NCBI RefSeq assembly: GCF_002775205.1
Contig: NC_036453.1
Coordinates: 12,914,594 to 12,978,593 of the forward strand
Reading direction: 5' to 3'
Length of the DNA stretch: 64,000 nucleotides
DNA from: Xiphophorus maculatus
Taxonomy: Eukaryota; Chordata; Actinopteri; Cyprinodontiformes; Poeciliidae
Positions 44,441 to 56,032 of this stretch are shown here, one piece after another. The notes below the pieces were generated by a model. It did not search any database. It was not told the origin of the DNA and saw only the letters and a list, made by a program, of their open reading frames with translations. Made by a program: the position numbers and the translations under genes. Positions within the stretch are counted from its first letter, which is position 1; every line of letters begins with the position of its first letter.

Positions 44441-45819
44441 AACACTGTTCTTACTGAATGAGGTCAGATTTAACTCTATAGAGTTAATCAGATTCTTCAA
44501 AAGATGACCTGACAGTTTAGTTTCATAAGCAGTGCTATGTTTTTATACTCTTTAAAGGGAGGTCTGCATTGACTTAAGTTGGTCGCCCAATTTAATCTGA
44601 TAATTTATTACATTTCAGAAAGTTTTTTGCGGCTCACTTAAAATGCCTCAGAAATTTTGACTCAAAACTTCAGCTTACTGCTTGCATTTTTGCAGGAAAT
44701 CAAACCCAAAGTGGCAAAAACTTTCACCAAAGGTGTTCTCTTCTCTGAGAGAACATACGCCAAAATCGTCAAATGATGATTCATGGTGAAAAAAAAAATA
44801 GTATTTTACCATCTTAACAATAAACTAAGTATGCAATACTTTAAATAAAATACTCTAACTCTAAAATAACTGGAAAGTTCCTTTTGGATTTTAGGGTCAA
44901 AGTTCAGGTGTTATTTGAGCTTTAAGATGCTAGTTAGATGTAAAAGAATGCCTTGTTGACATGGTAGAAACATCTGGACCAGTTACATCTCTAATGGATG
45001 ATAGAGCTGGATTATTAAGGGAGAATCTTAAATTACAATCTAGATTTAACAATGGAAGATAAAATAGAGGAGAAATATAATCTCTGTTTTTAATTTCAAT
45101 CAGAACGGCAGCGTTTTGGATCAGCTGAAGGCTTTTAGCCTTCTGGACTTCCTGTAAATTCTAGAAACCTGTTTATTCTTTATTATCATAGGCTACAGAG
45201 GGTCTTTTTCAGAGGTTCTGGTCCAAAAACAATAACTTCTGTCTTGTCAGCAATAAAAACCAGAAAGTTCAGCGTGAAACGTTAATCTAGGCCCAAACTG
45301 GGTAAATACTGGAACGAAAAATGGACCAAAATTCTCCCACAACGATGGAAGAGACGGATAAAGTCATATAGAAAGTGAACACTGAGGCCGGCTGTGAAGG
45401 CTTTGAATCAGGGGGTGTGTTTTGTTTTATGACATTTTAAATTCGTCTTTCCTTTAAAAATAATCAACGTGTTGAATCTACTGTGTTTTTGAACGTTTAG
45501 GGTGAGTTTTAACCACCTGGGATGTGCTTTAAATGGGAACAGGCTGTAGTTTGTTCACGTTATTACATATAAATGTAAAAATAACCATTCTCCTTCCTTC
45601 TATTGATCATCTACTGACATTGGCCGCAATATCAGAACAGGTCAAAGTTCAGACGCAGGTAATGAATGAGTAGATTTGTCCATATTTTATAGCTTAATGA
45701 GGCAGGGTAGCTACACATCTATGGAAAACTACACAGCCAACATGTGTCACCACTAGTGACATCATGGGGTGAAAGGTCAGTTCTAGGAGCAAGCAGGTCC
45801 AATTCAGATGTAGCTCTAA

Positions 45820-46200
45820 ACTGAATATTTTTGGTCTGAAACTAAATATTGAAGTATTTACATTTAGCTCAGAGCTAAATATTTAACTCTGAACTAAATA
45901 TTTAGGTTGCTAACTAAATATTTACTTTGAAGCTAAATATTTCAATATTTACTTACAAACTAAATATTTTTAAGTATTTGGTTTGTGTTTTATTGTTTGC
46001 GATTTTTTTTATGGTGGGATAGCTGAAAGAAATTTCAGCGGTGAACAATAGTTTTATTTAAAAATAAATATTTCAATATTTAGATTGAATCTAAAATTTT
46101 AAGTATTTAGTTTAAGTTGTAACATTTCTGATTTTTCTTATGACAGGCTAAATAATCCAAATTAATGCTGTTAATTTTTGACTGTATCTTCACAAATGGC
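45820..46200. repeat. Second TAAATATTTAG repeat array with fold-back arm
   Basis: GCTAAATATTTAA, GAACTAAATATTTAGG and GCTAACTAAATATTTA units repeat. GACAGGCTAAATAATCCAAA at 46145 matches the right arm near 38200 (GACAGGTTAAATAATCCAAA). Confidence 0.7.
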
Positions 46201-46990
46201 GGCTATTGCATCTCAATAATCATGGACCAGTGAAAAGTTTTTTTTCTGTCATTTGGTTCAAAAAGAGAAACTTGTCTAAATTCGTTGTTCAGCGTAACGG
46301 TTTAGTTCTGTTCATTTTCATAGTTCTGACTTACAGCGAATGAAAACCTGATATTCAGTTTCTTGGAAAATTAGAAAAAAATGACATGAAATTTTTACAG
46401 ACATGTTCGGTTCTGGCCTCTGCCTGTCCGTCCACTGGGTTTTAGTTCTGACCTACAGCTCTCTAATGGAAAGTTCAGTGGAAGGAAACAAGTTTCACAA
46501 GCAATTTATAAGATTTTGAAACAAAGCTCAGTTCACAGCAGCAAAGATTTTTGGAGTTTCTCGCTGGTAAATTATCCTAATGGTGGATTATCAGGATTAA
46601 TCTGATGTAATCTAAGACTTGCGTCCTTATCAGGGTTTGGTGGCAGCATTTATTCAACCGTTTTCGGCAGATGAACACAAATGTCATCTTCATGAACTAA
46701 GAGGAAGAAAGGGAAATCATAAACAAAGGGACAGCGTCCACACTTCCCTCACAGAGCAAAGATTATTGATTAACTTTATTAAATCCATTTCTGCTTAGCA
46801 GACAGAACAACTGAGACTTTCTGCACCAGCTGTTTTATTAGTGATTCATAACATTTGATCAGTAAATACTGTGATCATTACGTTAAAAAGCAAACAACAG
46901 TGTTTAATTTTCAGGAAATAGGTGTGAAATAGATGAAATGTGGTCCACACTGTGATGAGGTTTTACAGTAGAAATGCTCCGCCTTCATGG

Positions 46991-47064
46991 GAAGGTGATA
47001 AAAAAAAAAACTCATATAAGCTGAATATCTACTGGTGTTACTGGAAATAAGCACATCCCCTCAG
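46991..47064 (+). promoter_or_regulatory. Likely promoter-proximal region and 5' non-coding exon of mucin-like gene 2
   Basis: A CATATAAGC TATA-like motif (about 47012) precedes a candidate non-coding exon that ends TCAG|GTGAGCAGCTC at 47064. A GTGATAAA GATA-type motif lies just upstream, as in front of paralogue 1. Confidence 0.35.
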
Positions 47065-47358
47065 GTGAGCAGCTCTCCTCTCCAAAATCACTTTCTGTAA
47101 TTAGTTTCTGCATTTTTCAGGTTTTTCTCTGGTAATTTATTATTATTATACCTTCATAGTTCTGATTAATCACCTGAGAACAGCTGAGAATTCATCTTTA
47201 TTTTCTCTTTTAAAAAAACAGATTTATCATTTCCAATTGATGTTTAGTGGGAAAATGTCTGTAAATGAACTGGTTTCTTACATTCATGTTTTGGTGTTTT
47301 TCTCTTTCAGGACTAAACTCGGACATTCCTGGTTTTGAGTCTCAGTTTCTCCAAAACG

Positions 47359-47404
47359 ATGAAGAATAATCTGTGTGTAGCGGCACTTTGCCTCCTGAGT
47401 ACAG
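47359..47404 (+). CDS. Mucin-like gene 2, signal-peptide exon
   Basis: It encodes [15 protein letters not shown] and the first base of codon 16. The exon begins with non-coding sequence at 47311 after TCTCTTTCAG. Its length equals that of the paralogue 1 exon. Confidence 0.8.
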
Positions 47405-50400
47405 GTAAAAAAAGACTGAAAATTCAATAATATCTATAAATAATGTCATATTATAACTTTGAAGCGTTTAAATTTGAACCTGAAAGGAAACAGTAGCATG
47501 GTCTGATAAAAATATTTCAATATAATCTTTATTTAAAATGTTTCAAAACCTTCAAGTTGAGTTTTTTTTAAAGCAATGATTCTTCGATTTATCAGCCGAT
47601 CTTGTGATTCACTCTGTTGATGATTATTTAAATCTGAAGGAAAAGGAAGCAGAGGAATTTACAGGGAGACAATGCGGCCAATAAAATGAGCTGTTAACGT
47701 TTTAACAGCTCTGTTTAAGAGTCTGCTGTGACCCAGAAACCTGTTTTAAACGTTTAATTGAATCCTGAAGCATCGTTTTAAAACCTCAAGCAAAAAACTG
47801 AAGTAATTATCTTTGGAGCTAAAGAGGAACGATCAGGAGTCGGCACACGGCTTCAGTTATTACAGATAGAAACCAGAGATCAGGCTGAAATCTGGGTTTG
47901 AACCTTCAGAGTCACTTAAAGACAGTTACAAAGTCAGACTTTTATCAGCTGCAGAACATTTCCAGGATTAAATGACTAATGATGCAGCATTAGTGTTTAG
48001 ATGTGTTAATCCTGAATACTGCAAGCGTCTTCAAAAAGTCACACACTGAGTTCCTTTAAATAAAGAATCAAAACCTGCCTTTGATTAATAACTGGAATAT
48101 TGATTCATGTATTTGATTATTCTTGACGATTCTGATGGTGACATTTGACAAAATGTAAAGCCTGTTGCTTGTTTCACACTGGTTCGTTTATGTTTTTATC
48201 ATGTTGAAGCACTTTGAACGGCCTCGTCGTTGAAGCATTCTGAACTAATAAACTTGATTTTCCATTTCTTGATTAAACTGATGCAGTAATCCTGTGCCGA
48301 GCGACGACCACTGAGGCTCCAGTAACTTTAACTGGGTCAACGTCGGCTCAAGGAACACAAACTACTACACCCACCACAGCTAGTACACCCACTACACCCA
48401 CTACAACTACTACACCCACCACAGCTAGTACACCCACAACAGCTAGTACACCCACCACAGCTAGTACACCCACTACACCCACTACAACTACTACACCCAC
48501 CACAGCTAATACACCCACAACAGCTAGTACACCCACTACAGCTACCACTGCTACTACAGCCACTACACACTCTACAGCACCAACCGAACCCCATTCAGCC
48601 TCAACTGGTGGACAGACTAGCGCTTCAACTGGTGGACCCACTGTAACGCCAACTGGTGGACCCAGCCCCAAACCTCCAGGACTCTCAGGAGGAGAGATAG
48701 CTGGCATCACCATAGGAACAATTGCTGGAGCGGGCTTATTGGGTGAGTGTAGTAAATAAATAACATATTGTCAACAAGAAAAATACTGGCCAGTTGATGT
48801 GGGTGATCTTTTATGCACTTTATTCCTGTGAGACTGAGGTCGATGGTGTCTGTCTGTGGTCAGTAGGGAAGAGGCGGGTGCAGCCTGGACGGGCCACCGG
48901 TCTACCTCAGGGCGACAATGACACAATAAAAGCAACACCCGAATTTAAATCTAAAGATGTTGATGCAGAGCAAGAGAAGCCAGAGAAAAGTAACAACTAG
49001 AAAACCAGTGGTGGACAATGTTGCTAAAATGTTAGCAGCGATAGCGCTAAAGCTCTAGTCTTAAATATTAGTTCCACTGAAACGCTAAACCAACATGGCA
49101 CTGAGCACAAGCTAATGCTAAAGCACTGAAGAGCTAATTTGATGTCGACCATGTGTCAGTGAAACAACATGTCTACCACATTGTGTAGCACTCTTAACAA
49201 ATCTGTCATTACGCAGCGACTTGTTTCCTCTTCAGGAAGCGATTCTCTGGAACAACCTTTCACTCAGGTTCAGTTCTGTAGTTGGTCAACATTGCTAACT
49301 TTGTTTGTTGTATATGTGCTCAAAGTTTCTTGAATAAAGAAAAGAAAGAGAACTTGAGGAAACAAAACGGAATTACTGCATAAGTCTTCGCTCCCTTCAA
49401 AATAAAAGCATGGACAAGAAGTCCAACTACCTGAAGATTTCCTAACAGCCGACAAGTTTACAAAACAGACAATAAACTAAAACAGATTTAGAATTTATCC
49501 AGAAAATTTGGTTTAGATTCTAAACAAGCTGGAGTTCAAAGACGCTAAGGCGCTAACTGAAAACTTTGCTACGCTATTAGCACATTAGTGGAAATGTACC
49601 TACTACTGTAGCATGATTATTTTTTGAGGGGGTCCTGGAGACAACATTTGTTGTGAATATGAACACACTGAATTGAATTGAACAAGAAGAAAACTGAAGT
49701 AAACTGTTAGGGGATCAGTCGCTGCTGCTTCTGGGACTAGAAACGTAGCTCCTTGGCCTTAAAACCCAATATGGCTGCCTCATTCTTAAAAACAAAGGAA
49801 TCCTGCAAAAATAAAAGATTTGCAGCACATATTTGACTATCTATTAACTCAGTCTCAGGAAATACACTGCCTGGCCAAAAAAAAAGTCGCCACCTGGATT
49901 TAACTAAGCAAATAGGTACAAGCCTCCTATTGGATAAGTACTGCATAGGCGATTATCTTTCAGCTGGCAACAAGTTATTTAACCCCAGCTGATGCAATGA
50001 GTAACTCCTCATTTCTTAAACAACCATGGCAAAAGACACATCCTGTGGTCGTGGAAAAGACGTTAGTCAGACTGTTTAAGAAGGGTCAAATCATTGGCAT
50101 GCATCAAGCAGAGAAAACATCTAAGGAGATTGCAGAAACTACTAGAATTGGGTTAAGAACTGTCCAACGCATCATTAAAAACTGGAAGGATGGTGGGGAA
50201 CCATCGTCTTCCAGGAAGAAATGTGGTCGGAAAAAAATCCTGAATGATCGTGATCGGCGATTACTTAAATGTTTGGTCAAATCAAATCGAAGAAAAACAA
50301 CAGCAGAACTCAGGAGTATGTTTAATTGTGAACGCTAAAGCATTTCCACACGCACAATGCGAAGGGAACTCCATGGGTTGGGATTGAACAGCTGTGTAGC

Positions 50401-51474
50401 CGTAAGAAAACTTCTAATCAGTAAGGCTAACCAGAAAAAAGACTTCAGTTTGCTAGGGAGCATAAAGATTGGACTCTGGAGGAATGGAAGAGGGTCGTGT
50501 GGTCTGATGAGTCCAGATTTACCCTGTTCCAGAGTGATGGGCGCATCAGGGTAAGAAGAGAGGCAGGTGAAGTGATGCACCCATCATGCCTAGTGCCTAC
50601 TGTACAAGCCTGTGGGGGCAGTGCTATGATCTGGGGTTGCTGCAGTTGGTCAGGTCTAGGTTCAGCAACATTGTGTGCCCAAAGAATGAGGTCAGCTGAC
50701 TACCTGAATATACTGAATCCTGAATATACTGAATGACCAGGTTATTCCATCAATGGATTTTGTCTTCCCAAATGGAACGGGCATATTCCAAGATGACAAT
50801 GCCAGGATTCATCGGGCTCACATTGTGAAAGAGTGGTTCAGGGAGCATGAGACATCTTTTTCACACATGGATTGGCCACCACAGAGTCCAGACCTTAACC
50901 CCATTCAGAATCTTTGGGATGTGCTGGAGAAGGCTTTGCGCAGTGGTCAGACTCTCCCATCATCAATACAAGATCTTGGTGAAAGATTAATGCAACACTG
51001 GATGGAAATAAATCTTGTGACACTGCAGAAGCTTATTGAAACAATGCCACAGCGAATGCGGGCTGTAAACAAAGCTAAAGGCGGTCCAACAAAATATTAG
51101 AGAGTGTGACCATTTTTTGGTGGCGACTTTTTTTTTGGCCAGGCAGTGTATGTTGCTGCAGCAATTAGCTTATTTTGCAGGAAAAAGCTAGCTTGATCGC
51201 TAAGCAACAAACAAACCTTCATGTCTTTCATTCTAGCAACTGGAGCCAAGTCACTTCTAAGGAAATTTCTTATAAGAGGTCAAAATGTATAATAATGTAT
51301 TTAGATTAGAACTAGTATTTGAAATGTGGTCTTTGTTGTCACATTCATCCCACAAAAAGACATCAATGAGTAACAGATAAAGTTCTTTCCTCTGTGATCA
51401 ATAATGAAAACAATGTTATCTTCATTTCAGGCAGCGGTATCTACGGTCTGCTGAAGTACACCAACAAAATCTGA
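47359..51474 (+). CDS. Mucin-like single-pass membrane protein, paralogue 2 (181 aa), unrecognised family
   Basis: Exons 47359-47404, 48287-48742 and 51431-51474 (GT-AG, phase 1) give 181 residues. Residues 1-19 are a signal peptide ([19 protein letters not shown]). Residues 20-146 are extremely Thr-rich, with [12 protein letters not shown] repeats, then three TGG units ([23 protein letters not shown]). Residues 147-167 (GLSGG, then [16 protein letters not shown]) and the last 14 ([14 protein letters not shown]) match paralogue 1 nearly perfectly, with the same GxxxGxxxG pattern (G155, G159, G163). Thus the membrane segment is conserved while the ectodomain diverges in length and repeat type. 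AATAAA follows at 51520. Intron 3 holds a dead Tc1 element. The role is unknown; a mucin-type surface protein is inferred from composition only. Confidence 0.8.
48287..48742 (+). CDS. Mucin-like gene 2, Thr-rich and membrane-segment exon
   Basis: 456 nt, phase 1 at both ends, after TGATGCAG and before GTGAGTG. It is 123 nt longer than the same exon of paralogue 1, because of the repeat array. Confidence 0.8.
48355..48560 (+). repeat. Coding minisatellite of ACACCCACCACAGCTAGT-type units
   Basis: 18-base (and 9-base) units encode [12 protein letters not shown] and variants. An 84-base block is itself duplicated within the array. Confidence 0.88.
49865..51148 (+). mobile_element. Tc1/mariner element, 1284 bp, in mucin-like gene 2 intron 3
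   Basis: Perfect 30-bp terminal inverted repeats begin CACTGCCTGGCC, continue A9 and end GTCGCCACC (49865-49894 and 51119-51148), each flanked by TA. The plus-strand transposase frame inside is broken. Perfect ends with a broken frame suggest a moderately recent insertion. Confidence 0.93.
49997..51100 (+). pseudogene. Broken Tc1-like transposase
   Basis: The first part (49997-50338) is a paired HTH DNA-binding domain: [61 protein letters not shown] stop follows at 50336, then frame changes through 50357-50736 ([15 protein letters not shown] and [12 protein letters not shown] in different frames). The last part (50753-51100) keeps the catalytic D...E end: [20 protein letters not shown] and [20 protein letters not shown], where Tc1 enzymes usually have E in NPIENLW and here it is Q. 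Stop, shifts and this change make it inactive. Confidence 0.88.
51431..51474 (+). CDS. Mucin-like gene 2, C-terminal exon
   Basis: 44 nt after TTCATTTCAG, encoding [14 protein letters not shown] and TGA. Confidence 0.8.
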
Positions 51475-51519
51475 GACTAACACCATTCAAATTATGATTT
51501 ATGTGGCCACTCATTGCAC

Positions 51520-51525
51520 AATAAA
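51520..51525 (+). terminator. Poly(A) signal of mucin-like gene 2
   Basis: AATAAA 46 bases after the stop codon. Confidence 0.55.
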
Positions 51526-53457
51526 CAATTTCCTACTCCAACGTTACCCGAAACCCTGACCTGGAACAAGAGAACAAGATGCTTCGTCTAAAAAGTTGAT
51601 TTGAGAGGAAAAACTTTTCCTGCATGATAATCAGACCAGAAGAAAGCATCGTGCTCTTTAATTTTAGTTCTAAAATAAAAGGAAAACTATTTTACCCACT
51701 TAAAATATGTTGTAAAATGTATGGTCAAAGTTTATTTCTCATTAAATGGTGATTTTTTTAAAATGAAACACATATATTGAACCTACAATGATCATTTATT
51801 GTGAAAGACAAAAAAAACTTTTTGTAATCTAAGTTCATCTGATGATCTCATAATTGTCTTTTTTTTTTTTTTTTTAAATTGAACCATTAAAAAAAGAGAA
51901 GAAACAGAACAACTAAAATGTGATACTTTATATAAAAAAAACAGACTGGATCTAAAAATAAAAGGCTTAAAAAACTGGCAGTTCATAATTTTTGTAAAGA
52001 CAAATGTTTCCATGTCTGAATATTCCCAAACAGCCAAACAAGCAGCACAGCCATTATCTGCTCCACTAGAGGCTAACGCTAATTCACAACAAATGTTTTG
52101 TACAGTCATGCATATTATTTACTTACTTCAGTTTTTCACAAACCTGACACCAAATAAAGAAAGAGCATGGATTATTGCTGAAAGAATTTTTCTTATAATG
52201 GTTGATGCTAACTGCTAATGGTAAAACTACATCTTACACAAAACTAATGCTGTTAATTTCCTACTAAAATACCAATACTCTGCATAAACTCTTATCTGAT
52301 CATAAACAACCTCTGAAGCAAGTAAATCACTCTTCTTATTTCCTGCAGTCGCTAGCTATGCTAACGCTTCACTGTACATTAATAAGATCAGCAATTGGAG
52401 ACTCAGTTTTTGTTGATTTACTTGTTTTTTCTTTCGGTTCTTCTCTACAACAGAAAACAAACAATACAAATCTGTTAAAGCAGCAACTGACAAGACTTAA
52501 GCAAAGTCATTTTCAAACATCCGTTGTAGCTGCACTGCTAGCGCTAGTGACCAAATAAAAATATCAAACCAGAGAGGCTCGGTTTCAGCTGGGATATGTT
52601 TTGTTCTTTTCTGTAAAAGAAAACTAACAAATCATGAACCATCCCAGAACCTTGAAGCAAACTTATCATGCAAGTCTTAACTGCTAATTTTGTGACTCAA
52701 TGCAGCTCATACTTTTGTGTGCTTTCAAAAACTAGAGAATATTTTTTGATTTATTATTTCTCTGTGGAACAAAGACATGAATAAACATCCACCTGAAGCC
52801 AGTGAAGATGTCCGCTGATTATTCTTTTTTTTTAAACACTCCACCTTCATTGACAGCAGTTTGACAATAAACTCTTTAGTTTTGCATTTGGGAAAAAATA
52901 GCAATCAGAATCCAGTTAAATTGTGTTTATGAATTTATACTTATAGCGTTTATTAATAAATGCCGCTTTAACTAAAGCTGATCCAGCGTCAAGCAATGTC
53001 CAAATCAGATTTCTACAATATCAAGAACCCAGAACAACTGAATCAAGTTGATCTAATTTGCTCCCAACTTGCAGGCAAACGGAAATATCCTTTATGGCTC
53101 CAGATGTTTGTTTGTAACCAAAAGATGCTCTCTTTATGACAGTAAAGTCTCACAATCATCATTTAATTTATTATTGATTAAATCAATGAACAGAATCCCT
53201 CCTTTACACATAAAAATCCAAAAACAAACTGTAACATTAAAACAAAGTAAAAAAGTATTTACACCCAGCCAGATTTATATGAACTTAAAGGTTTAAAATT
53301 CTCCACTTTAAATATCTGTAGTTATTCTCCTGGGCCAGCAGGGGGCAGACACAAATCAGTTTACAACTCAGTCTGTTTCACCGAGCAGCAATAGGGAGAT
53401 GTCAGTTAAACAGCGCCCTCTAGTGACCAAATATTTATTAATTCAGTTAAAAAAAGT

Positions 53458-53775
53458 AGAGCTATAACTAACGATTATTTCAGTACTTGGTTATTCTGAC
53501 GACTAAATCAAATAAAAACAATTCTACACATTCTGCAATTTTTTTATTTAACCACCTATGTATTTTTATACATTAATAATGCACAAGAACAAGCAAATAA
53601 ACAAACAATTAAATTCATTTTTAAAATAAAAAAAATACTAATTTTATTGCCTAGAAAGCAGTAACAGCATTCTTTTAGTGAATTTGAACAAGTGAAGCTA
53701 AAACTGGCGCTTGAGGAGTTTTGGGGAAAATATTTTTACAGAAAATTATGTTTTTATATTAAATACAAAAATGTC

Positions 53776-53806
<31 letters not shown>

Positions 53807-53937
53807 CTCAGTTTTGGCTGTATTACTACTTTGAATATTTTGGGGGGATTTGTATACTGCAGTTAACTATTAATCGATTACTAAATTAGTTGATAATTAT
53901 TTCACCGTGATTAAACCCATTAATTGTTTCAGCCCTA
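53458..53937. mobile_element. hAT-like MITE with AACGATTATT / AGCCCT ends, copy 1
   Basis: The left end AGAGCTATAACTAACGATTA and the right end, ending TAATTGTTTCAGCCCT, are imperfect inverted repeats. AATCGATTACTAAATTAGTT near the right end recurs at 59020-59045 in the second copy. The class is inferred from similarity to common fish hAT MITEs. Confidence 0.6.
53779..53804 (+). repeat. (AT)n microsatellite
   Basis: Thirteen AT dinucleotides inside the MITE. Confidence 0.9.
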
Positions 53938-54410
53938 GAAAGAAAACATAACATAATCAAACCAAAATGAACTCTGACTGACTAAAGAGAACGTCAGTGA
54001 AAGTTTAGAGTTTAGTTATGGGGTTAAAGGTCGAACTTCACCAAACCTACATCAGTATCTTCCACTGAAACCCAAACAGAACAGTGTCATCATTTGGATT
54101 TTCATTTGATTTTATCTGAGGTAAATAAATTCACTTTAAATTCGCAAATTGAAATGTAAATAAAGTCACTTTATGGAAACATGCCAATCTCGACAAACTC
54201 ACGTCTTCCCTAGAAAAGGCGCTGGGATGAGTTGGTGTCGAAATACTTACCTTTTTCAAAACAGCGATAAGAAACGCTTTTTCACTCACCACAAGCCACC
54301 AGGTCAACAGCCGGATGTTGCTACTGCCGCAAACAGAAGACAACAGGAAATGTTCTTCGTGTTTTGTTTGTTCGGACACCAGCTCTGTTTCAGTCCAACG
54401 TGTTAAATCC

Positions 54411-54471
54411 AAAGCTCTTGTATTTACAAGAGCTTTGCGGTATCCCGATTATTAAATCGGGATACCGCAAA
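54411..54471. repeat. Two adjacent perfect hairpins
   Basis: Arms AAAGCTCTTGT and its complement (54411-54421 and 54426-54436) are followed by 17-bp arms TTTGCGGTATCCCGATT and its complement (54434-54450 and 54455-54471), each with a 4-base loop. Confidence 0.93.
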
Positions 54472-54685
54472 GTCTTATTATTAATGATAAATTCCGGTAT
54501 TACTGGCACTGTAAAAGAAACATTCTCTAATTAAACACCATATACTTTTTAATTTTCTTAAATATGTAGAGCTAACAAGACCAGAAAGTGTGTCCAGTTT
54601 CACTTGACAGCCAACTTGTTGAAACTGTGGCAAACTTTAAAAACATATTCCCACTCTGTCCATAATCTGTGGAATAAAATATTTT

Positions 54686-54801
54686 ATTTCATAGAACATG
54701 AAATATTCTATTTAATAGAAATAGAATATTTCTATTAAATATTTAGTAGAATATTTAATATATTTCAGTCTAGTCTGACCAAGACTTTCAGTCTTGGTCA
54801 G
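54686..54801. repeat. Three further perfect hairpins
   Basis: ATTTCAT arms (54686-54692 and 54698-54704), 14-bp ATTTAATAGAAATA arms (54710-54723 and 54727-54740, 3-base loop, extended outward by AAATATTCT/AGAATATTT) and 12-bp CTGACCAAGACT arms (54775-54786 and 54790-54801, 3-base loop). Confidence 0.9.
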
Positions 54802-55926
54802 TGTGAAATGTCAACAACTATAATTAATATAACATATAATATTTAACTCTCTGTTTTGCTGTTTTTCATCCACACAAGCACCTCCTTTGTTATCCACTGA
54901 GTGAGATGGAGAACAGGCACAAGGGCGATGTGGTGGCAGAGAACATCTGTGGCGCTAATTTGATATCTAAATACTGAAAAATCACCTGCTTTCTCCAAAG
55001 TGACCCGATGTGAGTGTCTAGTAATGGGACACGCCTCATTTCAACTTAACTGATGGTGACTCAAAAAACACAAAATGGCCGGTCTGAGCTAAAGAAAACA
55101 CGGCACAACCAGGACAAAGTTTTATAGGGTATAGTGCTCTAAAACTGTAATATTTAGTCAGCAATTTGCATCACTGCTTAACATCTGGATAGTTACTACT
55201 TCAGAATGAAACTCAGATATTTTGATACTTTATCTAATTATTAGACTTTTTATTTATCTGTATCTTTTTATTTACCTTTATGCAGTCATAAAAAAAAATT
55301 TTTTTCAACTGAATTTTATTTTATTTTAGACAGTGGGTGCTGATTGTGGGTTTGTTTGTTTGTTTGTTTGAATGTATGTTTTCTATGTTCAAAATATGCA
55401 AAACCTCCATGAATATATTGTAAACAAACTCAGATATTTTAACCAAAACTGGATTCATACTTGTAAGTAGAAGGTTGTGGCTCCTGATGTAGCTAAAAGT
55501 CTCTGTGGGTGGACAAATGGATGGCTAAATAAAGCAAACACATGATTTAGTGACGACTTTTAATCATTTACAGACTTTGGATGTAAAATCAGCAAGTAGA
55601 GTCGCATCACTTTCACTCTGCTGTGCATAAATACTGTACAAAAATATTAGTGTCTCCACTTGAAAACATCCTCAAACCATCTTTGGAGTCAACAAGCAGA
55701 ATAAATTAAAAAGAATAAATTATGTCTTCTGAAAGATCATTTATAAATATTGAAAGAAAGTGTCGAAAAATGGTCGTAAAAACAACTTTTTCTTCAGTTT
55801 TGACCCTTTCCAAGAAGTTCTTCCAGAAGCCATGTTCACAGTTTGTAATGGCAGTTCCTTCTCCACTAGAGGGCGCTCTAGCTTCGTGTGTTCAGGCTCA
55901 GTTGAGTGCAGCTCGTCCCTCCGTTT

Positions 55927-56032
55927 CTACAGCCGACACGTCTGGTACTTTCCGTGTGAAGAGTTGGCCATCTCGTAGAAGAGGACGTAGGCGTTGCTGC
56001 TGCGCACCTGGCTGGACGACATGGGGCTGACC
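55927..56032 (-). CDS. usp2: usp2 terminal coding exon
   Basis: 106 nt after TCCGCAG. It encodes [20 protein letters not shown], then [14 protein letters not shown] and TAG. It is the end of the USP fold. Confidence 0.9.

Larger units (their letters stand above)
43053..46990. other. Intergenic region between the two mucin-like genes
   Basis: No exon was recognised. It contains the GCTAGCATTAGC-type degenerate tandem repeat (43560-44440), a LINE-tail-like stretch near 45100-45260 (TTGGATCAGCTGAAGGC), and a second array of TAAATATTTAG units (45820-46130) followed by an arm shared with the fold-back repeat at 37770-38253. Confidence 0.6.
51530..55926. other. Convergent intergenic region between mucin-like gene 2 and usp2
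   Basis: No exon was recognised. It contains a hAT-like MITE (53458-53937), an AT microsatellite (53779-53804) and two hairpin clusters (54411-54471 and 54686-54801). The usp2 3' UTR, read on the minus strand, occupies part of the right end. Confidence 0.6.

Noticed and set aside
48337-48713. Minus-strand Cys/Gly/Ser-rich and Val-rich frames
   Set aside because: They are antisense of the coding repeat array in mucin-like gene 2. The plus strand has the signal peptide, splice sites and paralogue support.
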